Shown: positions 8,161-15,383 of the stretch, one piece after another
How positions within the stretch are numbered: position 1 is the stretch's first letter
Layout of the letters: the number at the start of each line of letters is the position of its first letter
DNA from: JBHHYR01 sp046757585
GTDB lineage: Bacteria; Desulfobacterota; Binatia; HRBIN30
NCBI GenBank assembly: GCA_046757585.1
Contig: JBHHYR010000026.1
Coordinates: 1-29,284, forward strand
Length of the DNA: 29,284 nt
Direction: 5' to 3'
Position numbers and translations under genes: made by a program
Notes under the pieces: generated by a model
The model's database searches: none
What the model was told of the DNA's origin: nothing
The model's input: the letters and a program-made list of their open reading frames with translations, nothing else

Positions 8161-11100
8161 GACTTCGGGAGGACATCAGGTTGTTCGTTGTTGGGTTGTT
8201 GGTCGTTCGGCGCCGATGCGCCGCCGTCTTCCGGCGTCGTACGCATGCGATAGCCGCTGCCGCGCTGCGTGATTGTCCAGTGCGGGACGCGCAGCTGCTG
8301 GAAGCGCCGCGCCCGCACGTGGATCACTCCATCCACCTTCTGGACCGGCCCCTCGACCTGTAGCAGCGCAGCGGTGTGGATCAGGCTGCGATGGCGCTGG
8401 AACATGCCGGGCATGACAACGGCGTTGGCCGTGCCCGTCTCGTCCTCGAGTGTGAGGAAGCAGAAGCCCTTTGCTGTTCCCGGACGCTGGCGGACAATCA
8501 CCAGCCCGGCGATCTTCGCCCACTGCCCATCGTGCGCTCGGCGCAGATCGCTCGCACGCAGCACGCCTACGCGTGCCAGTGCCGCGCGCAGGTGCTTCAT
8601 GATCTGCGGGCCAACCGTGACGCCTGCGCCCTTGTAGTCCGCCAGCGTGCGCTCCAACAACGACATGTCGGGAAGGGGACAGATCACATCAGGTGCTCTC
8701 GGGGCTGGCCCATCGTCCGTTCTTCCTTGGCCCCCTCGGCTCACCAGACTGTTGGTTGCCAGAATACCCGACGCATTGTCACCGAACACCCTCACACCAT
8801 AACACCCTAACAACCGTTCCTTCGGTACTGCCGCCACTTGCCACAACGCCTGTCGCCGCGTTAGACCAAACGCCGCAAAGGCACCGATATGCGCCAGCGC
8901 CTGCGCCTCATTGTCGCGCAACCCACAGCGCCTCACCACGTCGGCGAGCGAGCTGAACGGTGCGTCGGCCCGCTCTTGTTCGATCCTCCTGCCCACTTCT
9001 TCGCGCAGGCCGCGCACGTAGCGCAAGCCGAGACGCAGGCAGGGAGGGCTCGTTGCTAGGGTGTGAGGTGTGGGGTGTTGGTGATCGTCCATAGTGGCCT
9101 CCTCTGCTTGGATATGATCTTCCCTAGCAACGTGACGACTGGACAACCCAACAACCTGTTCCAAGCTGCATGTCCATCTCGACCGTGTGACGTCGATCGG
9201 CAACACGCGCAGGCCGTGTCGTTGCGCATCCTTCACTAACGTCGCTGGGTGATAGAAGCCCAGCGGCCAGTTATTGAGCATGGCGCAGGTGAAAGCTGCC
9301 AGGTGATGTGCGCGTAAGTACGCCGAGGCGTACGCCAGCAGCGCGAAGCTGGCCGCGTGGGACTCGGGGAAGCCGTAGAGTGCGAACGAGGTGATGCTGC
9401 GGATGATGTCCTCCGCCGTCTTGCCGGTGATGCCGCGTGCCGCCATGCCGCGGCGCAGGCGGACCTCGATGGCTTGCATGCGGTCCACCGATCGCTTGAA
9501 CCCCATGGCGCGCCGCAGTTCCTCCGCCTCGCCGCCGGTAAAGCCTGCCAGCGTCATGGCCATGCGCAGCAGCTGCTCCTGAAAGAGCGGCACGCCGAGC
9601 GTACGCCGCAGGATCGGCTCCAGGTCGGGATGTGCATAGGTGACGGGCTCGCGGCCGTTGCGGCGGTTCAAATACGGATGCACCATCTGCCCGACGATCG
9701 GGCCCGGCCGGATGATCGCAACCTCCACTACCAGGTCGTAAAAGTGCTCCGGCCGCATGCGCGGCAACGTCGCCATCTGCGCCCGACTCTCCACCTGGAA
9801 GACGCCGATCGTGTCCGCCCGGCGCAGCATGGCGTAGACCTGCGGATCGTCCGGCGGCAGATGGGCCAAGTCGAGGGCGACGCCCTCGTGCGCGTGGACC
9901 AGGGAAATCGCTTCTTCCAACACCGCCATCATGCCGAGACCGAGCAGATCGATTTTGATGATGCCGAGGTCAGCGCAGTCGTCTTTGTCCCACTGCACGA
10001 CGACCCGGCCGGGCATTGCCGCCGGCTCCAGCGGCACGACGGTATCAAGGCGTCCGGCGGCGATGACCATGCCGCCGCTATGCTGTCCCAGATGGCGCGG
10101 CAGATTCTGGATCTGCTGGACCAGGTCGACCAGGAGTTGCACCCGCGGCGCCTTCGGATCGACGCCGCCAGCCTTGAGTTGCCGTACGAGGTCGTCGGAT
10201 GCATCGCGGAACTCGAAGCGCCGCAACAGCTTCGAGAGACGATCGACCTGTACGAGCGAGAAGCCGAGCGCCTTGCCCACCTCGCGCACCGCGCTGCGCG
10301 TGCGGTAGGTGATGGCGTTGGCGGTCATGGCCGCGCCGCGCGCACCGTAGCGCTGATAAACGTACTGGATGACCTTCTCACGCTGGTCGCCACTGGGAAG
10401 GTCAATGTCGATGTCCGGCCACTCGCCACGTTCCTCGGACAGAAAACGCTCAAAAAGCAGATCCATGCCGACGGCATCGATGGCGGTGATGCCGAGGGCG
10501 TAACACACCGCCGAGTTGGCGGCCGAGCCGCGACCCTGGGCAAGAATGTGCTGGGCACGGCAGAAACGCATGATGTCCCAGACGATGAGAAAGTACCCTG
10601 CCAGATCGAGCTTGCCGATGACGGCGAGCTCGTGCTCCAGTTGCCCGCGCACGCGCGGCGTGATCGTGCCGTAGCGCTCGCGCGCGCCGGCGAAGGTCAG
10701 CGCCCGCAAGTAGCCGATTGGTGTCTCCCCCGCTGGCAGCGGATAATCCGGAAAACGATAGCCGAGGTTGGCCAGAGTAAACTCGCACTGCTCGGCGATA
10801 CGCTGGGTATGGGCGATAGCTGCGGGGAGATCACGAAACAGCGCAGCCATCTCCGCCGGCGACTTGAGGTGGCGCTCGGCGTTCTGCAGCAACTTGCGTC
10901 CGGCCGCATCCAGCGTGGTGTTGTTGCGAATGCAGGTCAGGATATCGAGCAGCCGCCGGCCGGCGCGCGTGGCATGCCGCACATCATTGGTGGCCACCAG
11001 CGGAATACGAGAGTGCTCCGCCACAGCGATCAGGGCACGATTGAGCCGCTCCTCCTCGGGATCGAGATGGCGCTGGATGTCAATGTAAAGGCGGTTGGGA

Positions 11101-11732
11101 AACAGGCGTTGCAGGCGGGCAATGAGACAGTCGACCGTCCAGCGTTGGTCGGCGGCGGGCGGGCGATCTTCTCCTCCCCTCTTCCTTGGTAAGGGGGAAG
11201 CACCTGCCGAGCGTCGAGCCAGCGCTGCCGCCAGGGGCCCCCTTTGACCACCCGCCAGACAGATCAATCCGTCCAGCTTGTTGATCGTGGCTCCTTCGCC
11301 CCTCGCGGCTTCCTCCAGATCTGCCCAGGTAACCACCGCCTCACCTTTCGGCGCCCGCAGCTTGGTGTGGGTGATGAGCCGGCAGAGGTTCTGGTAGCCA
11401 GTGCGATTCGCGACCAGGAGGTAGAGTGAGGGGGCATCAATCCCCCCCCGCCTCCCTTTCTCCAAGGGGGAGAGCAAACCCGCCGTAGGGTGCTGTGCGA
11501 GGGTCAACTCGGCGCCGACGAGGGCACGCAAGCCGGCAGCGGTCGCGGCGCGGTGAAAGCGTGGCGCCCCGTAGACCCCATCGCGATCCCCTAGAGCGAG
11601 CGCCGGGTAGCCGAGGGCAGCGGCTTGCGCGATCAGATCTTCCGGCAAAGATGCCCCAGCCAGGAAGCTGAACGCGCTGCGGCAGCGGAGTTCGATGTAG
11701 CGCGGCGTCGCCGCGCGTCGAGAGTGAACCAT
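8145..11732 (-). CDS. dnaE2: error-prone DNA polymerase DnaE2 (ImuC)
   Basis: C-family polymerase of the SOS mutasome, which extends DNA across lesions together with ImuA and ImuB. The ATG at 11732 follows a GAGGGG ribosome site overlapping the imuB stop; an in-frame ATG at 11759 would overlap imuB by 17 bp and adds nine residues. Numbering from 11759: PHP domain from 21 (YIELRCRSAFSFLAG, without the metal-binding HxH of replicative DnaE), palm motif PDIDID with Asp449 and Asp451, third aspartate Asp604 in IKIDLLGLGM, tandem HhH region about 920-975, OB-fold about 1078-1160, and the typical short C-terminal SHDFR. The catalytic residues look intact. At about 1204 residues it is longer than usual, because five low-complexity in-frame insertions (about 88-110, 184-207, 868-907, 980-1025, 1176-1197) are built from repeat DNA. 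All lie between conserved blocks. Expected to be DNA-damage induced with imuA-imuB. Confidence 0.95.
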   Translation of the reverse strand: MVHSRRAATPRYIELRCRSAFSFLAGASLPEDLIAQAAALGYPALALGDRDGVYGAPRFHRAATAAGLRALVGAELTLAQHPTAGLLSPLEKGRRGGIDAPSLYLLVANRTGYQNLCRLITHTKLRAPKGEAVVTWADLEEAARGEGATINKLDGLICLAGGQRGPLAAALARRSAGASPLPRKRGGEDRPPAADQRWTVDCLIARLQRLFPNRLYIDIQRHLDPEEERLNRALIAVAEHSRIPLVATNDVRHATRAGRRLLDILTCIRNNTTLDAAGRKLLQNAERHLKSPAEMAALFRDLPAAIAHTQRIAEQCEFTLANLGYRFPDYPLPAGETPIGYLRALTFAGARERYGTITPRVRGQLEHELAVIGKLDLAGYFLIVWDIMRFCRAQHILAQGRGSAANSAVCYALGITAIDAVGMDLLFERFLSEERGEWPDIDIDLPSGDQREKVIQYVYQRYGARGAAMTANAITYRTRSAVREVGKALGFSLVQVDRLSKLLRRFEFRDASDDLVRQLKAGGVDPKAPRVQLLVDLVQQIQNLPRHLGQHSGGMVIAAGRLDTVVPLEPAAMPGRVVVQWDKDDCADLGIIKIDLLGLGMMAVLEEAISLVHAHEGVALDLAHLPPDDPQVYAMLRRADTIGVFQVESRAQMATLPRMRPEHFYDLVVEVAIIRPGPIVGQMVHPYLNRRNGREPVTYAHPDLEPILRRTLGVPLFQEQLLRMAMTLAGFTGGEAEELRRAMGFKRSVDRMQAIEVRLRRGMAARGITGKTAEDIIRSITSFALYGFPESHAASFALLAYASAYLRAHHLAAFTCAMLNNWPLGFYHPATLVKDAQRHGLRVLPIDVTRSRWTCSLEQVVGLSSRHVAREDHIQAEEATMDDHQHPTPHTLATSPPCLRLGLRYVRGLREEVGRRIEQERADAPFSSLADVVRRCGLRDNEAQALAHIGAFAAFGLTRRQALWQVAAVPKERLLGCYGVRVFGDNASGILATNSLVSRGGQGRTDDGPAPRAPDVICPLPDMSLLERTLADYKGAGVTVGPQIMKHLRAALARVGVLRASDLRRAHDGQWAKIAGLVIVRQRPGTAKGFCFLTLEDETGTANAVVMPGMFQRHRSLIHTAALLQVEGPVQKVDGVIHVRARRFQQLRVPHWTITQRGSGYRMRTTPEDGGASAPNDQQPNNEQPDVLPKSHDFR
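8169..8234. repeat. in-frame repeat insertion 5 in dnaE2 (C-terminal)
   Basis: The plus strand carries stacked GTTG/TTGTTGGGTTGT words (core 8179-8210), encoding an Asn/Gln/Pro-rich stretch (NDQQPNNEQP) just before the conserved C-terminal SHDFR. The word TTGTTGGGTTGT recurs on the minus strand in insertion 3. Confidence 0.55.
8685..8822. repeat. in-frame repeat insertion 4 in dnaE2
   Basis: About 46 residues lie between the HhH region (RRQALWQVAAVP) and the conserved PLPDMSLLE..DY block, where related enzymes have a short linker. The plus strand at 8788-8817 reads ACACC and CACACC words followed by CCCTAACAACC, matching the ACACC..CCCTAGCAAC words on the minus strand of insertion 3. Confidence 0.5.
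9039..9158. repeat. in-frame repeat insertion 3 in dnaE2, with 11-bp inverted repeat
   Basis: About 40 extra residues separate SRWTCSLE from CLRLGLRYVRGL, which are nearly adjacent in ordinary DnaE2. The DNA holds a perfect 11-bp inverted repeat, CGTTGCTAGGG (9051-9061) and CCCTAGCAACG (9122-9132), flanked by ACACC-rich and GGTTGTTGGGTTG-rich arms. The peptide is His/Thr/Pro-rich with no domain character. Confidence 0.65.
11139..11210. repeat. in-frame repeat insertion 2 in dnaE2 (SPL..RGG type)
   Basis: The core at 11171-11203 is a C-run, CTTCCTT, GGT, AAGGGGGAAG imperfect palindrome. On the coding strand it reads ASPLPRKRGGEDRP, in the same frame sense as insertion 1. It interrupts the PHP-domain region between LAAALARR and TVDCLIARLQRLF. 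Confidence 0.6.
11430..11498. repeat. in-frame repeat insertion 1 in dnaE2 (SPLEKGRRGG type)
   Basis: The core at 11441-11475 has an 8-C run, then CTCCCTT, TCTCC, AAGGGGGAG as a near-palindrome. It encodes LLSPLEKGRRGGID between the conserved VGAELTL and LYLLVANRTGY, which are normally close together. The SPLEKG..RGG peptide is what a common intergenic palindrome of many GC-rich bacteria gives when translated (recalled, not searched). Confidence 0.65.
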
Positions 11733-11742
11733 CGCCTGCCCC

Positions 11743-13236
11743 TCAATCGTACACGCCATCCACGAACCAGCTGTGCGTCGTCAGGTCACAGTACAGCCGA
11801 TACACGCACCCGTCGCTGAGCTGGGCGTCATAGTAATCGCGCGCGTAGCCGCCGGCGTTCCACCACTCCCCCTGCATGCGCCAAGGGCCAGCGGCTTGGA
11901 CTACACGGCCAGCGAAATGTTCTCCGCGGACAAATTCCGGCCGGTCACGTTCACAAAACACTTCCACCCCGTGCGGCGGACGCACAGCACGCAGTGCGGG
12001 GGGGGCGAGGTTGTGAGTTGTTAAGTGATGCCTAGCAACGTCACAACCTAGCAACCTAGCAACTTGGAACGGCGCTACCCCGTACGCGTCCGGCCGATAC
12101 GAATCGGCCACGACGGGTGTCCCAACACGGTCGGCGCCGCAGATGGCGGCAAGACGGGCCAGTGTGGTCGCCAGACGCGCGGGCGCCGGACCATTGGGAT
12201 GGAACAAGTCGAGCTGCGCGGCGCACAGGCGCTCGGGAATCGCGCCAACACGCACCGCCTCGATCGCCGCCGCAGGGGGATGCGTTTCCAGCTGCAAGCG
12301 GACCAAGGTGAGCAGTGATTTCACGTCGTTGCTCGGCGCGGCAACGGTGATCGTTCGGTCGTCACGCCCTCGTGTCGCCAGGTGTAAAGAGAGATGCAGA
12401 TCGCCGCAGACAAGGCCACGCACCGCGAGGCGCGCGGTGAGCCGATCGAGCACACCACGCAACACGAAGAGGAATGGTTCCAGCGTCGCGATGCCGTATT
12501 CGCACTCCACACCTTCCTCGAAGTGCAGGGAGACGGGGCGCGGGCTCAAGGGGTACGCGTCTTCCCCGCGCGCCCGGCGGACCAGCAGCACCCCTTCGGG
12601 GCCCAACCGTGTACCCACGGCGCTGGCAGGTAAGGCAACCAGATCGCCGATGCAGCGGATACCCCACCGGTGGAGGGTGTTGGTCAACTCCACACTCGGC
12701 TCCAGTAACTCGATGGGTGCCGGGGCGAGAAACTTCCACTCCTCGCCCCGCGGGATGACTACCACCCCACCGCCATGGCGCGCCGCCAGATAGGCTGCGA
12801 CTTTCGAGCCTGCGACGCCCACCTGCGCTGCCAGCCCAAGATGGGCCGCGCGCCGCGCCAGCGCGTTGGCAAGCTGCGAGACCGAGTCAAAAAGCACGCC
12901 GAGCCCCTCCAGATCGAGATAGACCAACCCGGCACCCGCATCTTCGACGCGCGGCGAAAACGAGGCGGCGGCGTCACAAAGCGCCTCCTGTGCCGCTCGC
13001 ACGGTGTCGGCAGACACGTGACGCACCACAAGGCCGGCATCAAGAGCCATGGCCTGTGCGACGCTGAGACCGATCGTCACGCCGCGCCGTGCCGCAGGAG
13101 GCGCGACGGCAAGAATCTGTGCGCGCGCTCCTCCTTGCCCATCCACAACGGCAACCGGCTCACCGTGCAGGTCCGGCTCCGCACGCAGCAAGGCCGCAAG
13201 GGGAAAACTCGGTACGTACAGACACGCCAGGCGCAT
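11743..13236 (-). CDS. imuB: ImuB, Y-family polymerase-like mutasome hub
   Basis: Catalytically dead Y-family polymerase relative that bridges DnaE2, ImuA and the beta clamp. The first catalytic aspartate position is occupied by Tyr7 in ACLYVPSFPL, and the usual second motif with adjacent acidic residues is replaced by VYLDLEGLG (105-113), consistent with no polymerase activity. Helix-hairpin region 180-212 (LTNTLHRWGIRCIGDLVALP), little-finger region about 235-335, then a clamp-binding pentapeptide QLDLF at 341-345, close to the QL[SD]LF consensus. The C-terminal ImuB domain includes RPDAYGVAPF (381-390) and GEWWNAGGYARDYYDAQLSDG. At 497 residues it is of normal length, but residues 391-413 are a repeat-derived insertion. 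ATG at 13236 with GAGGGA about 12 nt upstream; imuA ends 62 bp before it, and dnaE2 starts at or just after its stop. Confidence 0.95.
   Translation of the reverse strand: MRLACLYVPSFPLAALLRAEPDLHGEPVAVVDGQGGARAQILAVAPPAARRGVTIGLSVAQAMALDAGLVVRHVSADTVRAAQEALCDAAASFSPRVEDAGAGLVYLDLEGLGVLFDSVSQLANALARRAAHLGLAAQVGVAGSKVAAYLAARHGGGVVVIPRGEEWKFLAPAPIELLEPSVELTNTLHRWGIRCIGDLVALPASAVGTRLGPEGVLLVRRARGEDAYPLSPRPVSLHFEEGVECEYGIATLEPFLFVLRGVLDRLTARLAVRGLVCGDLHLSLHLATRGRDDRTITVAAPSNDVKSLLTLVRLQLETHPPAAAIEAVRVGAIPERLCAAQLDLFHPNGPAPARLATTLARLAAICGADRVGTPVVADSYRPDAYGVAPFQVARLLGCDVARHHLTTHNLAPPALRAVRPPHGVEVFCERDRPEFVRGEHFAGRVVQAAGPWRMQGEWWNAGGYARDYYDAQLSDGCVYRLYCDLTTHSWFVDGVYD
11998..12066. repeat. in-frame repeat insertion in imuB (CCTAGCAAC type)
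   Basis: Three direct copies of CCTAGCAAC start at 12031, 12047 and 12055, and a perfect 9-bp inverted repeat, AGGTTGTGA (12008-12016) and TCACAACCT (12041-12049), overlaps them. It encodes about 23 extra residues between RPDAYGVAPF and ALRAVRPP, which are nearly contiguous in ordinary ImuB. CCTAGCAACGT is shared exactly with dnaE2 insertion 3 (9123-9133). Confidence 0.7.
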
Positions 13237-13298
13237 GCGCGGCTATCCCTCGCAGCGACCATTGACCGTCGCCGGCCGAGAAATGGTGGATAGTTCGT

Positions 13299-14006
13299 TC
13301 ATCGTCTTCGCAACAGCCTCGCCCCGCTCCAAAACACGGTGCGGCGCCCCGGCGCACCGAGCTTGTCGCGTTCGACCAACACCGTGGTGTGAAAACCATC
13401 GAAGAGCGGCCACGCGCCACGTTGCCACAGTACCGTGCGCGGCCGCACGCCGAGGCTGAGCGCGGCAAAGCTGCCGGCGACTCGTTGGGGCGCAAGAATG
13501 ACGAGTGCGGTGCGCGAGTGCTCCGCAGCGCGCGCCAGGCGCGGCCAGACATGATTGCGGAACGGGTGCGGGCGCTGTGCACCGAGATCAAAGGCAACCA
13601 CGCCAAACCCTCCGGCTTGCAGCAGCAGCTCCGTACACCGCACGCCCTCAACGACGGAGGGCGGTCGGACCCACAACACGCGCTGCAGGTCCGCTCCGGC
13701 ACCGCCGATGGATGCGGGATGCAACGCATCGGCGAGATCAACGCATGCGACGACCTCACCACGGCGGGTGGTCGCTGCAAGTAGAGCGAGCAGAAGCGAC
13801 GTTTTGCCGGAAGAGAGCGGACCGAGGAGCTCGATGACCCGCCCGCGTGGCATGCCACCACCAAGCACGGCATCCAGGCATGCCACGCCACTCGGCAGCT
13901 GGTGCACCGGCGCGGGAGCCATGCCCACCCGCACCCCTCTGGGCAAGGAAAGGCCGGCTAGGCGGGGCACGACGACAGAGGCCTGCTGTGAGGTGGAGGC
14001 CAGCAC
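13299..14006 (-). CDS. imuA: ImuA, RecA-like mutasome ATPase-fold protein
   Basis: First gene of the imuA-imuB-dnaE2 cassette; the family is a RecA/SulA-like P-loop fold that modulates mutasome activity with ImuB and RecA. The 235-residue product has the Walker A motif GPLSSGKTS at 62-70 after the typical HQLPSGVACLDAVLGGGMPRGRVIELLG lead-in (quoted in part, residues 35-62), a Walker-B-like hydrophobic strand at 133-140 (GVVAFDLG), and a C-terminal basic tail. The start is GTG at 14006 with a purine run (AGGGGG) unusually close to it; an in-frame ATG 28 codons later is an alternative, so the start is uncertain. Gene order and close spacing to imuB make co-transcription likely. An 11-bp-period direct repeat lies just upstream. 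Confidence 0.92.
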   Translation of the reverse strand: MLASTSQQASVVVPRLAGLSLPRGVRVGMAPAPVHQLPSGVACLDAVLGGGMPRGRVIELLGPLSSGKTSLLLALLAATTRRGEVVACVDLADALHPASIGGAGADLQRVLWVRPPSVVEGVRCTELLLQAGGFGVVAFDLGAQRPHPFRNHVWPRLARAAEHSRTALVILAPQRVAGSFAALSLGVRPRTVLWQRGAWPLFDGFHTTVLVERDKLGAPGRRTVFWSGARLLRRR

Positions 14007-14015
14007 GCCCCCTAC

Positions 14016-14033
14016 TTTCGCTTAATTTTCGCT
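14016..14033 (-). promoter_or_regulatory. AGCGAAA direct repeat upstream of imuA, candidate operator
   Basis: On the minus strand AGCGAAA occurs twice with an 11-bp period (14033-14027 and 14022-14016), 10 to 27 nt before the imuA GTG, beside an AT-rich stretch (14024-14055). One-turn direct repeats are the form of the alphaproteobacterial LexA box (GTTC-N7-GTTC), but the word here differs, so regulator identity is unknown. No canonical LexA box was recognised. Confidence 0.3.
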
Positions 14034-14128
14034 CCTTAGCAACTCGAAAAATATCAATCGTGCTGCCAGTCCAGAAAAACCCCAAGGAAACAGCACCTTA
14101 CTGACTGTCTGCACACCAAGTGGGCAGG

Positions 14129-14147
14129 GCCAGCACAGACCGCTGGC
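14129..14147 (-). terminator. hairpin abutting the cytochrome-barrel stop codon
   Basis: GCCAGC (14129-14134) and GCTGGC (14142-14147) form a 6-bp stem with a 7-nt loop immediately after the stop at 14148-14150. No T-tract follows, so a terminator role is only possible. Confidence 0.25.
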
Positions 14148-15332
14148 TCAAAAGAACAGATGCATTTCTGCCATGAGCACATTCTGATTGTGCGTCGGGT
14201 TTGAGCGCACGCCGTTGCTGATCCGATAGAAGAGTCGCGGCTGCAAAAAGCGATTGAGGAAGGGCTCGAAGCCGAAGCTGACCCGATTCTCGCTGTCGTC
14301 GGCGAGGCTGCTCAGACTGCCGTCATCATCGGAGAAATCGACGGCGACTTTGAAATTCAGCCAGTCAAAGAACAGATAGTCCCCTTCCCCGTACGCAATG
14401 AAGCGGCCTACATTGCGGCCGTTCGTGACCGGGGTCCGGTCCTGGCGAAAATCGACTTCTCCGAGGAACGTCAAGCGTTCGATGTTACTCCCGGCGAAAA
14501 ATCCGAACAGGACAGTTTCGCTGCCCGGCGGACCGACGCGGGAGAACGAGCCTCCCAACAAGAGGTTACGGACGACGGGCAGTTCCGTGAACATGGTATA
14601 GGCGGTCGCGGTCACCTGCACATCGCGGTCGCCCGACGGCCCGTTGGTGACCGCCGCAACCAACGTCAGCGGCCCAGGCTCCAAGCCGATCTCCACGCCG
14701 GATTGCTGTTGGTTGAAGCTGAAACCCGTATTGACCGAGCCGTTCGTGCCGCCGCGAATGAAGGCGCCGTCGTCTTGTAGCTGCAGGCCGTACGGCAGGA
14801 ACATGCGGCCCGCTTTGATATAACCGTTCCACGGCAAGATCCCGCGCAGCAGCCCAAAGGCCTCCCGGTTATCCGTCTGGGGCTGGAAACGTTGGTCAAT
14901 GTAGAACGTGAGATACTCCGGAATGAGCCGCACTTCCCCGTACACGACGGCCTCGGTCACATCGAGGTCATTCTTTTCCAGACGGTCGCGGAATACCTTG
15001 TCGTTGCTGACCCGGCCATTCTTGCCCAGTTCCTGGAAGGTCGCGGTCTCGCTGGTACGCAGGTCGGCGCCAAAAGCCAGAAATCGATTGATTTCGCCAG
15101 TGAGGAATGCCGGCGGATTGGAGAACTTCCCGAGCAAGCTCGGGTAGTGCAGGAGGTCGCGGGCATGCGTATTGACCAGATCCGTGCGCTTGCCCCCGCC
15201 GTTCATATTGGTGTGGCAGGCGCTGCAGCGCAGGCCCTCGCGGACTGCGATGTACGGCTCGGCCAGTGCCGGTGTGGCCGCGAGCACCACGCAGCTCACG
15301 GCTAATCCGAGCCGTCCCATCACCGTTCCCAT
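14148..15332 (-). CDS. monohaem cytochrome c fused to outer-membrane beta-barrel (Cyc2-like)
   Basis: A 394-residue exported protein. The signal peptide (1-24) ends ATPALA, and a single c-type haem motif CSACH lies at 36-40, in the segment REGLRCSACHTNMNGGGKR. The rest (about 85-394) alternates hydrophobic and polar residues in short strands with Gly/Asn/Asp turns and ends in phenylalanine (MHLFF), as outer-membrane barrels do. One haem just after the signal peptide followed by a barrel is the design of Cyc2-type cytochrome-porins that move electrons across the outer membrane. Whether it is orthologous to the iron oxidase Cyc2 is not established. ATG at 15332 has AGGAG about 7 nt upstream; a second ATG four codons in is less likely. 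It lies between the LPS operon and imuA with its own 129-bp leader. Confidence 0.75.
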   Translation of the reverse strand: MGTVMGRLGLAVSCVVLAATPALAEPYIAVREGLRCSACHTNMNGGGKRTDLVNTHARDLLHYPSLLGKFSNPPAFLTGEINRFLAFGADLRTSETATFQELGKNGRVSNDKVFRDRLEKNDLDVTEAVVYGEVRLIPEYLTFYIDQRFQPQTDNREAFGLLRGILPWNGYIKAGRMFLPYGLQLQDDGAFIRGGTNGSVNTGFSFNQQQSGVEIGLEPGPLTLVAAVTNGPSGDRDVQVTATAYTMFTELPVVRNLLLGGSFSRVGPPGSETVLFGFFAGSNIERLTFLGEVDFRQDRTPVTNGRNVGRFIAYGEGDYLFFDWLNFKVAVDFSDDDGSLSSLADDSENRVSFGFEPFLNRFLQPRLFYRISNGVRSNPTHNQNVLMAEMHLFF

Positions 15333-15383
15333 CGCCCACTCCTAGGCCGCGCGCGTCGTTCGCGCGTGCGGACGATTGCGCAT

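Noticed and set aside
9357..11192. Long plus-strand open frame opposite dnaE2
   Set aside because: Antisense to strongly conserved dnaE2; composition is His/Arg/Gln-rich as expected for a shadow frame in GC-rich DNA.
11139..11498. Intein or intron in dnaE2
   Set aside because: Insertions are only tens of bases to about 140 bp, with no splicing or homing motifs.
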